Source of the DNA: Hyphochytrium catenoides
Lineage: Eukaryota; Sar; Hyphochytriomycetes; Hyphochytriales; Hyphochytriaceae
DNA length: 12,781 bases
NCBI GenBank assembly: GCA_900088475.1
Contig: FLMG01002816.1
Coordinates: forward strand, 9,347-22,127
Direction: 5' to 3'
Positions 1 through 7,899 of this stretch are shown here, in pieces (the stretch's first letter is position 1; each line of letters begins with the position of its first letter). Under the pieces are notes generated by a model. It worked only from the letters and a program-made list of their open reading frames with translations. It was not told the DNA's origin and ran no database searches. Position numbers and translations under genes: made by a program.

Positions 1-56
1 TATCTCCCTTGCAATCCGACCCACTCTCACCCTTGCCTTGCCCGTTCGGTGCACAG

Positions 57-746
57 GCACTGACGGCCCTAAATGGGTTCGACATCCTAGGCCAAAAAGT
101 TGTTGTGCAGTGGGCCACAGGTGATAAACATCAGTTCTCTGAAAAGGCTAGCACAGGTCCACAAGTCATATCAAAAGTAGTCTGCTTGGAAAACATGGTT
201 ACGGAGGAAGAGCTGGTGGACGATGAAGAAGTCGCAGACATAGAGGAAGACACTCGGGAGGAGTGTAAGAAGTACGGAGAGCTCGTTTCTATCTACATTC
301 CCAGACACAAGGTCAGTCCAAAAATCTCATCCTTCTTCTCCTTTCTCGAGAACTCATTGTGAATCATATATATAGAATGGAGATGCCGCCGAAGACGTAA
401 CAAAAATTTACGTTGAGTTCACGTCTGTAGAGTCGGCCGAGAAGGCAGCAAAGGTATAGTTGCGATGCCCCTTGGCTTCATCAGAACCATCGTGCACTTC
501 TTATTCTCCAAACAAGTCCTTTATCTCTACTCTGACACATTTGATACTCCTCCCTTTGCTCTCCTCCTGATATCTTGTCGGGACAAGGCTCTTGGCGGTA
601 GAGTATTCTCCGGTCGCGCGGTCAAGGCTTATCTATATTCCGAGGAGGACTTCGCAACAAAGAAACTGAAGAGTGGAGTCCAGAAGGCAGAAGCAGATTC
701 AAAGGTGAAGCTCGCTGCCCCGCCCCCAGCGGACGACATGGATTAG
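57..746 (+). CDS. U2AF2: U2 snRNP auxiliary factor large subunit (U2AF65-like), 3' part of gene
   Basis: Large subunit of U2AF, the nuclear factor that binds the polypyrimidine tract and recruits U2 snRNP to 3' splice sites. Model: exons 57-311, 376-453, 588-746, all phase 0, with introns of 64 and 134 nt; the gene continues off the left edge and bases 1-56 look like the end of an intron. The visible 163 residues begin with the end of RRM2 (ALNGFDILGQKVVVQWA, about 4-20). They then form a C-terminal UHM domain: acidic helix EEELVDDEEVADIEED (50-65), EECKKYGELVSIYIPR (68-83), RNP1-like KIYVEF (95-100) and the UHM Arg-X-Phe motif RVF (116-118) that holds the tryptophan of SF1 or SF3B1 ligand motifs. 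Known U2AF65 proteins stop soon after the UHM, whereas this one adds about 30 charged, Ala/Pro-rich residues ending DDMD. The family call is secure. RRM1, the RS region and the start codon lie outside the window. Confidence 0.95.
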
Positions 747-836
747 GGCTGCTTCTGCAGAATAATGGGGAGAAGATATTCCTAGATAGCTTCATCTCTT
801 GAACATATGCCCTTTCCCCACGTTGCTCTTGATTCT
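747..836. other. Convergent spacer between U2AF and ECI1 stop codons
   Basis: Only 90 bp separate the U2AF stop (744-746, + strand) from the ECI1 stop (839-837, - strand). Both 3' UTRs and polyadenylation sites must fit here or extend into the opposing gene, so the mature transcripts probably overlap antisense at their 3' ends. I see no clear AATAAA signal for either gene. Confidence 0.7.
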
Positions 837-2573
837 TTACTTCTTAGCTTTAAGCGCCGCTACATAAGCTTCTAAAGACCGCTGAACCTGCTCTGAGAGG
901 CAGAATTCTGTGAAAGTACGGAGGTCTCCCTCCCTATTGTCCTGCAACTTCTGTACGTACGGTTGCCGCATCCTTCTCTTGGGCTCTGCTCGGGGATAAG
1001 CTACGGACATCATCGAGGCTTAGTAGCTCACAAGACAAGGGTAAATTGTATCGTGCTTTCAGTCCACCTTCTCCTTGTGAGAACATAGACGGCTCTCTGG
1101 AAAACCAGCCCTCTTCGGATTTGACTTACCAGCGATCTGTAGCATCTCCTGTGCCTCTGAATGTGCTCTCTCCATTACCTGCTCTTGAGGCACTGCTTCG
1201 TCTACTAGCTTGATCTTTGCTGCCTCTTCAGCAGTCAGTTGCAAGCCCAAGGAGAGCATGCGTTCCGTGGGCCTATGACTGAAGACAAGCAAGTGTAAGA
1301 AGGACAGTACTTCGTATGAGAGATACCGGAGACCTAACCCGTCCATACATATTGAGTTCCATGAGCATAGATAAAAACGAGGGCACCACACTGACTCCGG
1401 AATTTGGCTTGTCCGTTATTGAACTTACCCAATGGTGTTGGTCATCGTGTCAATGAACCAGGTAGGAGCCACAATGCCCAGGCGCGATTCGTTAAGACCA
1501 ATGCGATAGCCTCCTGTCGCCATGACCCTGTCAATTGTATTAGCAACAGACGCTGCAAGAATTGCATCTCAAGCTCTGGGTGAGATTCTTCGCGGCATCT
1601 CCTATCAAACTAGAGAACCCAGAAACTCCCACCGAGTAGGTAGACGCAGACTTTGAAGTGAGGGATACCAAAGATGTGGAGCAAGTGAGGGTCAAGTATG
1701 AGAGATGTGCTTTGTCCAACGCCGACCTGTAGTCACAGCTCATAGCCAACAAACACCCGCCTGCTGGGCTGTGGCCTTCGATGGCTGCGATGGTCCCAAG
1801 AGGAGAGGCGTATAGCGTCATCCACAAGTCCTGAAGCGCCCTCCAGAACTTATCAAGTCGAATCGGCTATGAACGTAAGGAGTTGAGCAGCGGCGTTCGG
1901 TAAGGTTACCATTATATAAAAGTTATAGTGATCAGTCAATTTCTCACTGCCATCTCGTGATGTCAAAAAGAAAAGACCGACCTTATACATTTCCATGATG
2001 TCCAGACCAGCACTGAACACCTTGGGGCGCGCAGAGGCCAGGATCATCACCCTGATTTGAGAGAGACAGTTAGCATATGAGGGTGTATCACTCTAGGGCT
2101 TTCCTTAGGGAAAGGCCAAACAATACGTACTGGCAAGTCTTGTCGCGTTCAAGGTCTGAGATAGTGTTTTTGAGTTCGGATAAAAGCTGTTAAGGCAAAC
2201 AGAACAAACGCCATTCGAGGAACCCTTAGATATTAACCTCGCGCAGAGAAAAGTTGTCTCAAACCTCATAGTTAAGAGAGTTGACAGGGGGTCTATTCAT
2301 GCGAACGACTGCAATCTTCCCATCTCTCTCAACCTGCACCAAGTTCCCCTCTGTTGCAGAGGACTGAAATCTAGCATGGTACGGGAGTCCTCCCATTCTC
2401 GAGCTTACTCTGGAGAGAGCAGTAAAAGTGAACGACAGGAGGAGTTTCATGCTTCATAAACCGTACCTCAACGCACTGCCAAGGATTGCTGCAGATCGTG
2501 GAATGCCCTTCTTATTAAAAGTAGAGGCCAAGTGTCGGATAGCTCCGGCGGAAGCCATGAACCAAGTCGCCAT
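837..2573 (-). CDS. ECI1: Mitochondrial enoyl-CoA delta-isomerase (ECI1/DCI-like)
   Basis: Crotonase-family enzyme that moves a delta-3 double bond to trans-delta-2, feeding unsaturated fatty acids into mitochondrial beta-oxidation. Preferred exons (- strand): 2573-2467, 2409-2265, 2186-2131, 2051-1982, 1866-1727, 1527-1429, 1278-1130, 1000-837. All joins keep frame and give 309 residues (human ECI1 has 302). The N-terminus (MATWFMASAGAIRHL, then Arg/Lys/Ser-rich and almost without acids) suits a mitochondrial presequence. Oxyanion-hole segments are FSAGLD (about 115-120) and SPAGG (159-163). The catalytic glutamate is in GLNESRLGIVAP (about E186), equivalent to the Glu of mammalian ECI1. The C-terminus EAYVAALKAKK is not a PTS1. 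A shorter alternative starts at ATG 2450 and reads through the first intron (287 residues). The last-exon acceptor could instead be 15 nt downstream, removing 5 residues. The introns of 115-199 nt in the middle and 3' part are longer than those of the neighbouring genes. Confidence 0.94.
2410..2466 (-). other. Predicted 57-nt first intron of ECI1 that also holds an alternative ATG
   Basis: On the - strand this segment starts GTACGG and ends in a pyrimidine-rich CTCTCTCCAG. It carries an in-frame TGA (2456-2454) followed by an ATG (2450). Spliced out, it joins two presequence-like stretches in frame (..GSALR/VSSRMGG..); the junction codon is AG+A. Left in, it ends the upstream reading frame and offers a new start. 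Its length matches the 52-79 nt class of this locus, so I favour splicing. Confidence 0.65.
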
Positions 2574-3594
2574 CAATCACTATCAGGACTCCAAAGGGGA
2601 TAACACACTACCTATGCTGTTCGAAGTGTAGATGAGTCTCTTCACGCTCCAGCTATTCTCTCACTCTGGCCTAAACCTTCCTCTGATGTTCCTTAGTCTT
2701 TTATACCTCCCGCAGCGTCGGCGGCACTGCTAGCACCACCATAACTCTATCATTATGGTCCGCACTGCAATGAAGAGAACTGACGGATCTTCAAGAATCC
2801 ATAAAACACCGCTGCAGCTCGTCAAGGCTCCCAAGTCTGTGTGTTGTAGTAGTAGCATGCTGTTCGGCGAGTGGTAGCTCTTCAAGTTAGGGGATATATG
2901 GTGTGTACACCCATACTCTGCTACAACGAGGTGCACGCTCCAAGCTGTACCGATACTGCCGCTTTGCTTGCTTCCAGTCTGGCGGCAATACAATGATGGC
3001 ACCATGTAAAGGTAGAGCTTACAGATTCATCCGATAGATAAAGAAGGCTTCTCTTCGAATACTATCAACGTGCTCGCGCGCCACTGTGTCACCAATAAGA
3101 GTAAGACTTTGCGGCTTGCTTCGCTCGGTATTTTTTGCTGATCGTCCTCCTAGTTGTAGAACTCAGAAGGTGACAGGGATCACGCCTGTGATCACCTCAT
3201 GGACGATCGATCTATCTGGAAGCAAGGGTGAGAACAGCTCCTTCGCGAGTAAGTTCTCTCGTGTCAGGAAGAGAAGAGGAGCGGTTTACACTAGGGAAGC
3301 TGTGTGAGGCCACGCAGCCTCGCCAGCTTAAATTTAGTACCAGAGGGGAGGAGGTGGATTAAGCTGCTGGCCATGCGAGTACGACATATTCTCAGAATGC
3401 TCTTGAATGACTGATAAGAGGAGCAGCACAAGCACTTTCTCACGATACAATCACTATTAACAATAAATACACAGAGATTTGACCCTTCTTCCTCTGGAAT
3501 TCCCAGCCCTGCCAATTTGTAAGATAAAGCATGGATGGTGTCGCCACTGCCATAAGCACCATAAAACCTTGACAAGGAGCCACTGTCAGCACTC
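2574..3594. other. Spacer between ECI1 start and RasGEF stop; coding-like fragments unresolved
   Basis: This 1-kb stretch must hold the ECI1 promoter and the RasGEF 3' UTR. Several - strand pieces look coding but do not join into one model: a short ORF opening MSYSHGQQLNPPPPLWY (ATG at 3387); a frame over about 3260-3135 reading RENLLAKELFSPLLPDR; one at about 3090-3020 reading VAREHVDSIRREAFFIYR that ends at a GTAAGC donor; and an ORF at 3005-2730 of about 91 codons. On the + strand a 40-codon ORF opens at 2755 (MVRTAMKRTDGSSRIHK). None matches a family I recognise. The - strand string TATAAAAG near 2705-2698 could be a core promoter element 130 nt upstream of the ECI1 ATG, but it may be chance. 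Confidence 0.45.
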
Positions 3595-6456
3595 TTAAAG
3601 GAAGCCGGCTTCTGAAATCGAATTAACAAATGTAATGCTCTCCTGAGTGTTGGCATGCTTCGCTAACCGCCACAGATCCACCTGGGACTTTTGGAAACTA
3701 TCAAAAGAAGGGTCAGAAGGCTCCCCTACGTTCAATGTAGATGAACAAAAGGCGAGCTTACTATTTCATCCTAGTTTTCAGCAGCTTCAGCAGTTTGTCA
3801 TCAGCTCGGAGTGTCATCGACTTTCCATTGTCTCCTCTGGTGCTTGCTACCCGCTTCCTGTCGTCACCCTTTCCAATGACAGCGTAGGCGTGCTCCTGAT
3901 AAGAGAGGAAGCTAGAAATTGCTTCATAAACTTTGCGAAACTTGGCAAAGTGTATGAGCCCGTGCTCCAAGGAAGGCATCCCCTCTTCTAGACCGAATAC
4001 GTCCTTGGTCGCCACCGCCAAGCAGGGAACACAGGGTTGCCCGTCACAAAGGGCGACAGCCTACAGGGAGAAGGTTTTATTACCAAAACTATAGGCGCCC
4101 TATAAAGAGCATCCAGACTGTTACCTGTCGATATTGGGTATAGTTATTGTCAGAACTGATGAGCTGCTGTAGCACAGCAAATCTCTCCAATCTCGATTGA
4201 TGCACTAGCGTCCAGGTATTGTGGAGTTGACTAGAGAATATGGCGTTAGGCCCGCAACAACAGAACCAAACACGAAAATCCAGTAGATACTCACGCTAAA
4301 CACGGGTTCTTGAGGCCATTGACCACCTCAAAGAGAGTGTTGAAGTTGTTCAGGCGGCGACAGGTCTCTGCTACATCAATAAAGAAAGAGATGACCTTCG
4401 CACGGTCTGAGGTCTCCAGCTTCGGATGCAAGACCTCACTAGCTACCCAGTTTGCCCTCTTCATCAACAGGGACCTGATTAGAAGCAAACAACTTGCAGC
4501 AGATTAACACAAACACTTACCGCGTTAAAGAGCTCAATCATCCGCACAATATGCCGGGCCTCTTTTCTCTTTGTCTCCTCCCTCGTCCAGGCCTTGTTAG
4601 TGAACTCTCGAGGCTGAGACATCAACCAGTCAGCGCGCGTTGGCAGCACCTCCGCCACCGGACCTAGGTTTACCTGAATCCTCGCATAGTATTGTTCCAT
4701 CTCTGAGAGGGTAAGCACCTCCGCCACGTGCTCGGCAGGCAAACCCAGGAGCGGCTTAAGCTTGTGACTACTTTTGTTGAGCTTCGGATTACTCGACGTG
4801 GTTGAAGCCTTCGATGAACCAGAGCTCCCTGCGCGCACTCTGCCAAGGATGAGAGTCAGATTCTGCCAGAAAGGCCTACGGCCAACTATCACACAATCGA
4901 CTTACTTCTTATCAGGCGGCGGAGAGCCTTGCAATGACTGCAGACTAGACAATGCCGAGAGCGAGGCTGTTGTTGTCTCCGAGTTCCTGTAAAGACCATC
5001 TTAGCTCAAGCGTCAGCTAGTCATTAACCGATACACCTACATCGAAGCTTCTCTGGCCTCTCCTGATATCCTCAAACGCTGCAAGTCTCCAGCCTCGCCA
5101 AACACGTAATCTCCGTCGGACGAGGCTGAAGTTGAAAGCTGCAAGTCTCCCGGCGAAACGGATGACGTGACAGAGAACTGTCCACTTCTGCCCCTATCTT
5201 TGTCCATATGAGCAGTATCAAGATCTCCCGCAGCAGCCGCCATAGGATCCCCATCCATTGTCACAAAGCCTGACTGGTCCACCTGCACTTTGACTATAGA
5301 GAGCAGAAGGAACCACATATAATTACCTATGTTACATCAAAGGTGAAGTAGAAGCAGGGTTGGTACCTTTTGATAACTGCGAATGTGATGTAGGCGATAG
5401 TGCTCCTGATTTTGAGTCAGAGATGTCAAGCTGTGACAGATCAAATTCTGTGGATTTCCGGTCCAGCTCAGATTGCTCCGATCTTTCCGCTCTCCATTGA
5501 CTCATCAAGTCCTGTCGAAGATTGAGTACCAATTGCACCTTAACACTCATACGGTCACGGCCTTACCAGCAAACTAGTTGCAATGTTCCTTTGACCCGAT
5601 CCATAGCCTTCAAGGACGTGATTAAAGAAAGTGGTGAGAACCTCCTGAGAGTGAGGCAGTGTTAGTCAGGCTCATGAGCGTCTTAGAGAGAGTCAACTAT
5701 ACCTGAGCTTCAGGGTCTCCCATGATATCTCCACGGGTAAAGTCCTTCTTCATCCAAAAGCTCATCATACTAAGAACTTTGAGCTGGAGCACACTATTTC
5801 GGGCCACCACCGCAGCTGGAAGTGGTCTGCCTGTCTTGGACTCAGCACTAACTGCTGAAAACCTCTCTATAAGCCCTTGGGCGACTTGAGCCGGAGTAGC
5901 GAATGCGCTACGATAGTTGATGTCAGATTCGACTGTTTTAGGCTGAGAACCTTAACGATTGCTGCTCGTACCGATAACAAAGGACGAAGGCATTCTTGAA
6001 CACGAAGTCTGATTCCTTGTCGTCCGTGAGCTTCTCAATCAGCTGTGTCCTATCAGGTTAGCTTGGCTTCAAGTTAGCAACACTTGAAACTTTTACCTTG
6101 TCTAGAGAGGCATACTTGATGTACGCAATTGCCGAAGCCTGTCCTCTTGGAACATTCGCGTAGATTATCTGGGAAAAGTAGTATTAGCCTTAATGTTGTT
6201 CTTTCTGAAGATTTATAGGTAAGAATACCTTCCCACGCTGCATCTGAGAAGCATCTGGTAGGGTAATAGCAGAAGAAGACGAAGCCTCAGTATTCCTAGA
6301 CGTGTCAATATTCCTTGGTAGAGCAAAAGCTGCTGCCGCTGCTGCTGCTGCTGCAGCTTCAGGGTTTTGCGCTGCAAGCCGACCTGCCCATAGAGATCAT
6401 GTCAGAGCTACCACGGTATTACCAGAGAACTCTAGGCCCTAACCTGTCCTCTCCAT
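3595..6456 (-). CDS. Ras guanine-nucleotide exchange factor (RasGEF_N + CDC25 domains)
   Basis: Predicted exchange factor that opens the nucleotide site of a Ras-family GTPase, acting at the cytosolic face of membranes. Fifteen exons (- strand): 6456-6444, 6383-6229, 6168-6097, 6042-5972, 5907-5703, 5644-5567, 5511-5367, 5293-5041, 4986-4906, 4839-4674, 4613-4521, 4458-4295, 4230-4125, 4060-3762, 3697-3595. They sum to 2004 nt (667 residues) with every phase consistent and introns of 54-73 nt. In order: ten-alanine run (14-23); RasGEF_N domain (about 57-200, with FVLCYRAFATP and GLIERF); Ser/Asp-rich linker (about 200-385); CDC25 catalytic domain (about 388-655). Diagnostic catalytic-domain strings are LTLSEMEQYYARIQPREF, ELFNARANWVASEVL, FIDVAETCRRLNNFNTLFEV and HFAKFRKVYEAI. 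The start ATG has A at -3 and G at +4; an alternative upstream start is listed separately. Residues about 599-616 form a basic insert not usual in the family. The family is certain; the Ras substrate is unknown. Confidence 0.93.
4614..4673 (-). other. RasGEF intron 10: 60 nt, stop-free and divisible by three
   Basis: The intron runs from GTAAAC to TGTCTCAG, with a CTGAC branch-point-like string 20 nt from its end. Splicing it joins ARIQ to PREFTNKAW, exactly matching the conserved CDC25-domain spacing (QPSEL..W in SOS). Unspliced, it would insert 20 residues (VNLGPVAEVLPTRADWLMSQ) without a stop or frameshift, so retention would escape nonsense-mediated decay. Confidence 0.8.
4645..4727 (-). 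repeat. 14-nt direct repeat shared by RasGEF exon 10 and intron 10
   Basis: The string AGCACCTCCGCCAC (+ strand) occurs at 4645-4658, inside intron 10, and at 4714-4727, inside exon 10. The copies are 69 nt apart, a multiple of three, so both read VAEVL on the - strand (HVAEVL in the exon, PVAEVL in the intron). Confidence 0.8.
5078..5150 (-). repeat. 13-nt direct repeat in the RasGEF linker exon, 60 nt apart
   Basis: GCTGCAAGTCTCC (+ strand) occurs at 5078-5090 and 5138-5150. Both copies are in the same reading frame and encode GDLQ in the disordered-looking linker (SPGDLQLS and EAGDLQRL), 20 residues apart. This may be a short internal duplication or a repeated linear motif. Confidence 0.6.
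6328..6357 (-). repeat. Alanine-codon tract (10 GCN codons) in RasGEF exon 2
   Basis: Ten consecutive GCN codons, mostly GCA, encode residues 14-23, just upstream of the RasGEF_N domain. Trinucleotide runs of this kind are prone to length change. In a shifted frame the same DNA reads glutamine-rich, but that frame does not continue into the conserved domain. Confidence 0.85.
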
Positions 6457-6653
6457 CCTGAGTTCAAGGAACACAAGGACGCTGCGCGGTATGTACAAAG
6501 CTCCTTTGGATTACGAAGTCTGAGGCCTCTGCCAGACACATCTCCGCCGCGTCTGCATGAAGGTTTATCGGCACGAAGCTCTGGGTCTGTTGCTGTTTTT
6601 CCCAGAGCCGCCGCCGTCTTCCCATGTTTGGCCCTTTCACCCGTTGGCGTCAT
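6432..6653 (-). other. Upstream ORF overlapping the RasGEF start (possible uORF or alternative N-terminus)
   Basis: A 73-codon ORF opens at ATG 6653 (MTPTGERAKHGKTAAALG..) and ends at 6434-6432. It overlaps the RasGEF start at 6456 in another frame. Read alone, it would be a long inhibitory uORF. A second option also fits: the donor at 6496 (GTACAT) spliced to the exon-2 acceptor (6384/6383) joins it to RasGEF in phase (KEL-C-RLAAQNPE). That would replace MERTG with 53 basic residues, giving about 715 in total, through a 113-nt intron. The sequence does not decide between them. Confidence 0.45.
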
Positions 6654-7899
6654 AAGGGAGAGAGAGAAGAAACACCCTCTAGGCAAAAATTGGCGGATCT
6701 CTCACAGCAGCAGAGAGGAAAGGAGGAGGATTTTTGATTATTTTCAATCCGAGGGGTAGCTCCACCAACCTAATCATTACGACGTTTCTGATTCTGGCAC
6801 TACATGACGCTATTCCAGTGAAGACCCTTGGCCTCCTGAGGCTATAAGTGCGGCCAGTCTGGGGTAAGATCGAGGAGCGGGTTGGACATTCGAAGTGCCT
6901 CTGAAATGTGAAGGCAATCTAGGTGGCGTTCTGAACCTGCGCCGTCCTATGAGAGCCACCACTGTTCTGTATCAGATTAGTCGCACCTCTGTACCTAATC
7001 CTAGTCCGATTGGCTTGGAACTTGGGCCAAAAAAGGGCCTGTCTAGTGTCATTCCTACGGATTAGGAATAAGGTAGGGCTTCCGAGGTTACTATTCTTGT
7101 ATAGAAGTTAACTTATTCGGTATACGTCTTGGGTTGTCAGTATCCAAACTAAGGTACTACTATTTTTGGTCAAGCAATTAAACCGAAGAGAATCAGCACC
7201 ATTAGATATTGCTACTCCGAAGCACTAACTAGCTCCTGAACTTTGATAGTGTAGTGTACGGCCGTTAGCAGCTCTTTAGGTGGTTTCAGTATCAGTTCCG
7301 TCGCTGTCTGTCATCAGGTGAACTGTGACGGGCAGTGTAGGTTGGACCCAAGCTTCAAGCGATTCTGGGTGGAACTTCTGATTCTGCCCTGCCGTAGCTC
7401 CTGCCATACAGACAAGAGCTTGCTAAGAACACCGAAGACCTTGTCCTTATGGAGTCATGAATAGGTTCTACGGACTTGGTATGCCCAGCGAAATGGATGA
7501 AAATTCAACAACCGGTTCGGCGAGGAAACCAACTCAACAGCGGCAGATGTCAGGAAGACGTTCGCCAGATGCTGTTGGCAGACCAAGTCCCCATTGAGCT
7601 ACTTAGGGAGAAGAGAGGAGAGCCATAGGCCTTCAGGAGACGTGGTCGTGTTCACGGACGCGTCACTGCAGAAGCACATAAGAGGCTCACGTTATGGGTC
7701 TACTTATGGGTCTACTTGTAGGATTCGACATTTTGCATGTAGGAGATGGTGGACTGTACTGAAGCGCGGGGCATCCCATTTGGATTATGATTACAAGTCA
7801 AAACTAAGATTTATTATCAATGGCCCTTTACAAGAGACCCATGTCGTGCACTTCCTTCAGGAGTAGAAGCAAGGATGGGCCCTACACTGGAACTGGCCA
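6457..7899. other. Spacer between RasGEF start and WRAP73 stop; mostly open-frame-poor
   Basis: The first 230 bp hold the RasGEF leader and upstream ORF. From about 6690 to 7590 no frame on either strand stays open for 60 codons, and no splice-linked protein is recognisable, so it is probably non-coding or badly decayed. Two small + strand ORFs lie near its right end: 7457-7597 (46 residues, MNRFYGLGMPSEMDENS.., Ser/Arg/Gln-rich) and 7594-7866 (91 codons from a TTG, with GDVVVFTDASL). Neither is recognised. RasGEF promoter elements should be here, but I cannot point to a convincing one. Confidence 0.55.
7692..7715 (+). repeat. Perfect 12-bp tandem duplication
   Basis: TTATGGGTCTAC occurs twice in a row without mismatch, followed by a partial third unit (TTGTA). 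It lies in the spacer downstream of the WRAP73 stop codon and has no evident function. Confidence 0.85.

Noticed and set aside
1-56. Left-edge bases read as U2AF coding sequence in the open frame (SDPLSPLPCPFG)
   Set aside because: They are pyrimidine-rich, do not match RRM2, and end in CAG directly before the conserved RRM2 helix, so they look like the end of an intron.
2755-2877. + strand ORF starting MVRTAMKRTDGSSRIHK, vaguely like a histone H3 tail
   Set aside because: Nothing downstream resembles a histone fold in any + frame, and the resemblance is limited to a few basic residues.
3337-3387. MSYSHGQQLNPPPPLWY as the start of a Mediator MED7-like protein
   Set aside because: MED7 proteins begin with a proline run, but the downstream frames lack the conserved helices of that family, so the likeness is not enough to name it.
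3291-3656. 121-codon - strand ORF (MPTLRRALHLLIRF..)
   Set aside because: It overlaps the RasGEF last exon in a different frame. Splicing 3762 to 3697 gives the conserved RasGEF C-terminus and the true stop at 3597-3595.
3855-3914. A further stop-free 60-nt GT..AG segment in RasGEF exon 14 as an intron
   Set aside because: Its donor (GTCATT) is weak and its 3' end is purine-rich without a pyrimidine tract. I kept it as a basic coding insert, although the domain would be closer to family length without it.
6229-6383. Glutamine-rich reading of RasGEF exon 2 (KLQQQQQRQQ..)
   Set aside because: That frame runs into a stop just after the exon and does not connect to the RasGEF_N domain, while the alanine frame does.
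7594-7866. + strand ORF with GDVVVFTDASL, reminiscent of a retroelement RNase H active-site strand
   Set aside because: Only this short string resembles RNase H. No further RNase H motifs, reverse transcriptase, integrase or terminal repeats are nearby, and the ORF lacks an ATG start.
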